From the NCBI RefSeq assembly GCF_030150155.1, contig NZ_JASLGR010000002.1, forward strand, positions 1 to 27,592: a stretch of 27,592 nucleotides of DNA, in the 5' to 3' direction. Below the pieces are notes generated by a model. That model did no database searches. It was not told the DNA's origin and saw only the letters and a program-made list of their open reading frames with translations. The position numbers and the translations under genes were made by a program. Shown piece after piece: positions 22,821 through 27,592 of this stretch. Position 1 is the first letter of the stretch, and the number at the start of each line of letters is the position of its first letter. Source of the DNA: Nocardioides sp. Its GTDB lineage: Bacteria; Actinomycetota; Actinomycetes; Propionibacteriales; Nocardioidaceae.

Positions 22821-23290
22821 GCGCGCGCCCGGCGACCATCCAGGGCACCCTGGCCCTCGACCTCCTCCCCCGGACCGAGCCCCCGATGAGCCGCCCCGAA
22901 CGCACCGGCAGCGGCGCCGACGTGATCGCGATCGAGAGCGCCCGCCGCGGCGAGATCGAGCTCTGGGCGACCCGCTTCACCCAGGCCGCCGTCGAGATCG
23001 TGGGCGGGGACCGGCCCGCCCACCAGATCGCGCGCTGGGCCACCCCGATGGTGTACGCCGATCTCCGCCGACGCTCCGAGCTGGTCGCCCTGGCCTCGGG
23101 GCAGCGCCCCGGCGAGGCTCGGATCCAGCCGGTCCATCCGAAGGTGATCGGCATCCACACCTGCTTCGTCACCTCGACGATCGTCGAGGCGAGCGTGCAC
23201 GTGCGCTACGGCGAGAGGTCCCGGGCGGTGGCAGGACGGTTCGAGCGACGTGAGGGACGGTGGCTCTGCACGGCCCTGGACTTCGCCTGA
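22817..23290 (+). CDS. Rv3235-family (DUF6459-like) protein
   Basis: A 157-residue protein with a disordered Pro-rich start (LALDLLPRTEPP), a helical middle (ELWATRFTQAAVEIVGGDRPAHQIARW) and a C-terminal beta region (HTCFVTSTIVEASVHVRYGERSRAVAGRFERR..WLCTALDFA). This order, with the RPAHQIARW helix and the final GRWLCTALDF strand, fits the actinobacterial Rv3235 family; its function is unknown. The fold of the end resembles NTF2-like or small beta-barrel partners. GTG 22817 overlaps the LysM gene's stop, so translation is coupled. It converges on secA. Confidence 0.78.
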   Translation: MSARPATIQGTLALDLLPRTEPPMSRPERTGSGADVIAIESARRGEIELWATRFTQAAVEIVGGDRPAHQIARWATPMVYADLRRRSELVALASGQRPGEARIQPVHPKVIGIHTCFVTSTIVEASVHVRYGERSRAVAGRFERREGRWLCTALDFA

Positions 23291-23291
23291 G

Positions 23292-23314
23292 CCGGACCGT
23301 CGCGACGGTGCCGG
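23292..23314. repeat. palindrome between convergent genes
   Basis: The 12-bp perfect palindrome CCGTCGCGACGG (23297-23308), flanked by CCGG on both sides, lies just after the Rv3235-like stop and before the larger hairpin. It may add to termination. Confidence 0.55.
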
Positions 23315-23320
23315 AACGAC

Positions 23321-23353
23321 GCTGCCCCCGACACCGAGGGTGTCGGGGGCAGC
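23321..23353. terminator. bidirectional hairpin between Rv3235-like gene and secA
   Basis: A perfect 15-bp inverted repeat, GCTGCCCCCGACACC and its complement, with a three-base loop. It lies between the convergent stops at 23290 and 23368, so it can terminate both transcripts. No T-run follows, as is common in actinobacteria. Confidence 0.85.
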
Positions 23354-23367
23354 CGGAGCGAGCCAGG

Positions 23368-26229
<2,862 letters not shown>

Positions 26230-26240
26230 GAGGCGTCACT

Positions 26241-27434
26241 CTACCCGCGAACGGAAAGCCGCGAGAGTAACTCCCCACGGCCCGTCTCAGGATCGACCTC
26301 GATCCGGTCCAGCCCGAGCCATCCGGCGAGCCGGGTCAGCTCCTCGCCCAGCTCCTCGGCGGTGCTCTCCGGAGCCCCCGGTTCGGCGAAGGCACCCTTC
26401 ACCACGAGGGTGCCGCGCCGGCGATCGGCCTTGAGGTCGACACGGCCCACGATCCGGTCGCCGAGCAGGAACGGCAACACGTAGTAGCCGTGCACCCGCT
26501 TGTGCGCAGGGGTGTAGATCTCGATCCGGTAGTGGAAGTCGAAGAGTGACTCGGTGCGCGAACGCTCCCACACCACCGGGTCGAACGGGCTGAGGAAGGT
26601 GCGGGCGCTGATCCGTCGCGGCATCCGGGCCTGGTGCCATAGGTAGCCCGGCGTCCGCCACCCCTCGACCTGGACCTGGCTGACCTCGCCCGACTCCAGC
26701 AGCACCGCCAGGCCGGCGCGGGTGTCGACCGCGCTCATCCGGTAGTAGTCGGCCAGGTCGCGGGCGGTCGCGACCCCGTGGGAGCGGGCCGCCCGACGGA
26801 CCAGCTCGGTGTCGGCCTCCAACCGGGTCGGCGTCGGCGCCTCGAGATGCACAGCGGGAATGACCCGTTCAGGCAGGTCGTAGCGCGGTTCGAACTGGGT
26901 CGAGCGCCCCGCGATCGCGATCTCGCCGGCCATGTAGAGGGCATCGAGGGCCAGGCGCGCCTGCGACCAGTTCCAGCCCCAGTGCTCCTTGGCCCGCGGT
27001 GCCCCGGAGTCGATCTGCTTCGCCGTCACCGGCCCGCTGTCCCGTACGGCGGCCAGCACCTCGCACATCACCGGGCGAGGCACCGCCCTGGACCACTTGG
27101 CCCGGCGCTCGCGGTAGTACGCCATCCGGTGGGCCATCACCGGCCACAGGTCGACCGGCATGAACGCCTGCACGTGCGCCCAGTACTCGACCATCCGCCG
27201 GGGCCGCTGCTCCGAGGCCCGCCGCACCAGGTCGGTGTCGTAGGGGCCCATCCGGGAGTACAGCGGCATGTAGTGCGCGCGTTGGAGCACGTTGACGCTG
27301 TCGACCTGGAGGACGCCGGTGCGCTCCAGGGTGCGGCTGAGCGTGCGCATCGTGGGCCGCTCGTGGGCGGCGTCGGCGAACCCCTGCGCCGCGAGCGCGA
27401 TCCTGCGCGCCTGGGCCAGGGCAAGGGACTCCAT
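26241..27434 (-). CDS. YcaQ/AlkX-type winged-helix DNA glycosylase
   Basis: A 397-residue HTH_42-type winged-helix protein, close to E. coli YcaQ (410). YcaQ-type glycosylases unhook interstrand crosslinks and excise alkylated bases. The catalytic QxD motif is present as Q43-V-D45 in LQVDSVNVLQRAHY, followed by PLYSRMGPYD and an HVQAFMPVDLWP segment, all characteristic of the family. The mid-domain winged helices include ELVRRAARSHGVATARDLADYY, and the C-terminal half has LLGDRIVGRVDLKADRRRGTL. ATG 27434 is close to an ACTAG-AAC-CTAGT inverted repeat (27436-27448), with a TAGGTT box on the gene's strand, so the message may be leaderless. It likely runs with secA in one transcript (11 bp gap). 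Confidence 0.85.
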   Translation of the reverse strand: MESLALAQARRIALAAQGFADAAHERPTMRTLSRTLERTGVLQVDSVNVLQRAHYMPLYSRMGPYDTDLVRRASEQRPRRMVEYWAHVQAFMPVDLWPVMAHRMAYYRERRAKWSRAVPRPVMCEVLAAVRDSGPVTAKQIDSGAPRAKEHWGWNWSQARLALDALYMAGEIAIAGRSTQFEPRYDLPERVIPAVHLEAPTPTRLEADTELVRRAARSHGVATARDLADYYRMSAVDTRAGLAVLLESGEVSQVQVEGWRTPGYLWHQARMPRRISARTFLSPFDPVVWERSRTESLFDFHYRIEIYTPAHKRVHGYYVLPFLLGDRIVGRVDLKADRRRGTLVVKGAFAEPGAPESTAEELGEELTRLAGWLGLDRIEVDPETGRGELLSRLSVRG

Positions 27435-27435
27435 G

Positions 27436-27448
27436 ACTAGAACCTAGT
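27436..27448. promoter_or_regulatory. inverted repeat and possible -10 box of the ycaQ-like gene
   Basis: ACTAG-AAC-CTAGT is a perfect 5-bp-arm inverted repeat starting 2 bp before the ATG at 27434. On the minus strand the interval contains TAGGTT, 6 bp from the start codon, fitting a leaderless promoter with an overlapping operator. Confidence 0.35.
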
Positions 27449-27471
27449 GGGAGCCACCGACATTTAGCCTT

Positions 27472-27551
27472 TGAGTGGGTCCGCGGGCGGGCCGAACGTC
27501 CGACCGGGACACGTGGTGATCCCTGACTTCTGAGTGGTCGTCCGCGGGCCC
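27472..27551. repeat. imperfect direct repeat near the right edge
   Basis: TGAGTGGGTCCGCGGGCGG (27472-27490) and TGAGTGGTCGTCCGCGGGCC (27531-27550) share a TGAGTGG...TCCGCGGG pattern 59 bp apart. No gene is visible from 27435 to the window end; it may be a regulatory or mobile-element margin. Confidence 0.35.
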
Positions 27552-27592
27552 GGTGTCTGGTCGAGCGGTGTCCTTGTTCGGGAACTTGGAGC

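Noticed and set aside
26241..26254. TACCCGCGA match resembling the acyl-CoA operator at the ycaQ end
   Set aside because: Only the left half matches; it overlaps the last codons of the ycaQ-like gene and lacks the GAGTA half.

Overview
The window is a GC-rich actinobacterial chromosome segment, most likely Nocardioidaceae (Nocardioides-like). The placement rests on the base composition, frequent GTG starts, 4-bp overlapping gene pairs, a 13E12-type (DUF222) HNH protein, and conserved actinobacterial blocks: MgtE-N/CBS - DUF1003 - mrp - tatB, and LysM protein - Rv3235-like - secA. It is an inference from gene content; no rRNA or other species marker is present.

Layout. (1) 1-833: the 3' end of a 13E12-type HNH endonuclease gene, then a short 'gene graveyard' with a possible rarA 5' stub and a possible acyltransferase fragment. 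(2) 834-3543 (minus): an orphan ParA-type ATPase followed at once by a copper/TPQ amine oxidase with all recognisable catalytic residues. (3) 3601-5596 (plus): a short-chain dehydrogenase, then a Xre/MbcA-like antitoxin and RES-domain toxin pair with a 4-bp overlap. (4) 5580-13647 (minus): a long run that reads acyl-CoA dehydrogenase, sulfotransferase, family-2 glycosyltransferase, second sulfotransferase-like protein, mesaconyl-CoA-hydratase-like MaoC protein, SDR, histidine phosphatase, PHP phosphoesterase, MarC-like membrane protein. The acyl-CoA dehydrogenase and the MaoC hydratase each carry a near-identical palindromic site upstream (core TACCCNNGAGTA), so they look co-regulated although a three-gene sulfation/glycosylation block lies between them. 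(5) 13797-18068: three secreted or membrane-anchored endonuclease/exonuclease/phosphatase (EEP) paralogues in plus/minus/plus order; the third is fused to a degenerate alkaline-phosphatase-superfamily domain. (6) 18085-22031 (plus): PRC-barrel/MgtE-N/CBS protein, DUF1003 membrane protein, Mrp Fe-S carrier, TatB, and an unrecognised actinobacterial protein; three tandem 22-bp repeats lie after tatB. (7) 22140-23290 (plus): LysM membrane protein and Rv3235-like protein, converging on (8) secA and a YcaQ-type DNA glycosylase gene (23368-27434, minus) across a strong bidirectional hairpin.

The most original material is the EEP trio with its EEP-AlkP fusion, the shared operator pair in the acyl-CoA region, and the sulfotransferase-glycosyltransferase-sulfotransferase block. 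No tRNA, rRNA, CRISPR array or complete insertion sequence was seen.
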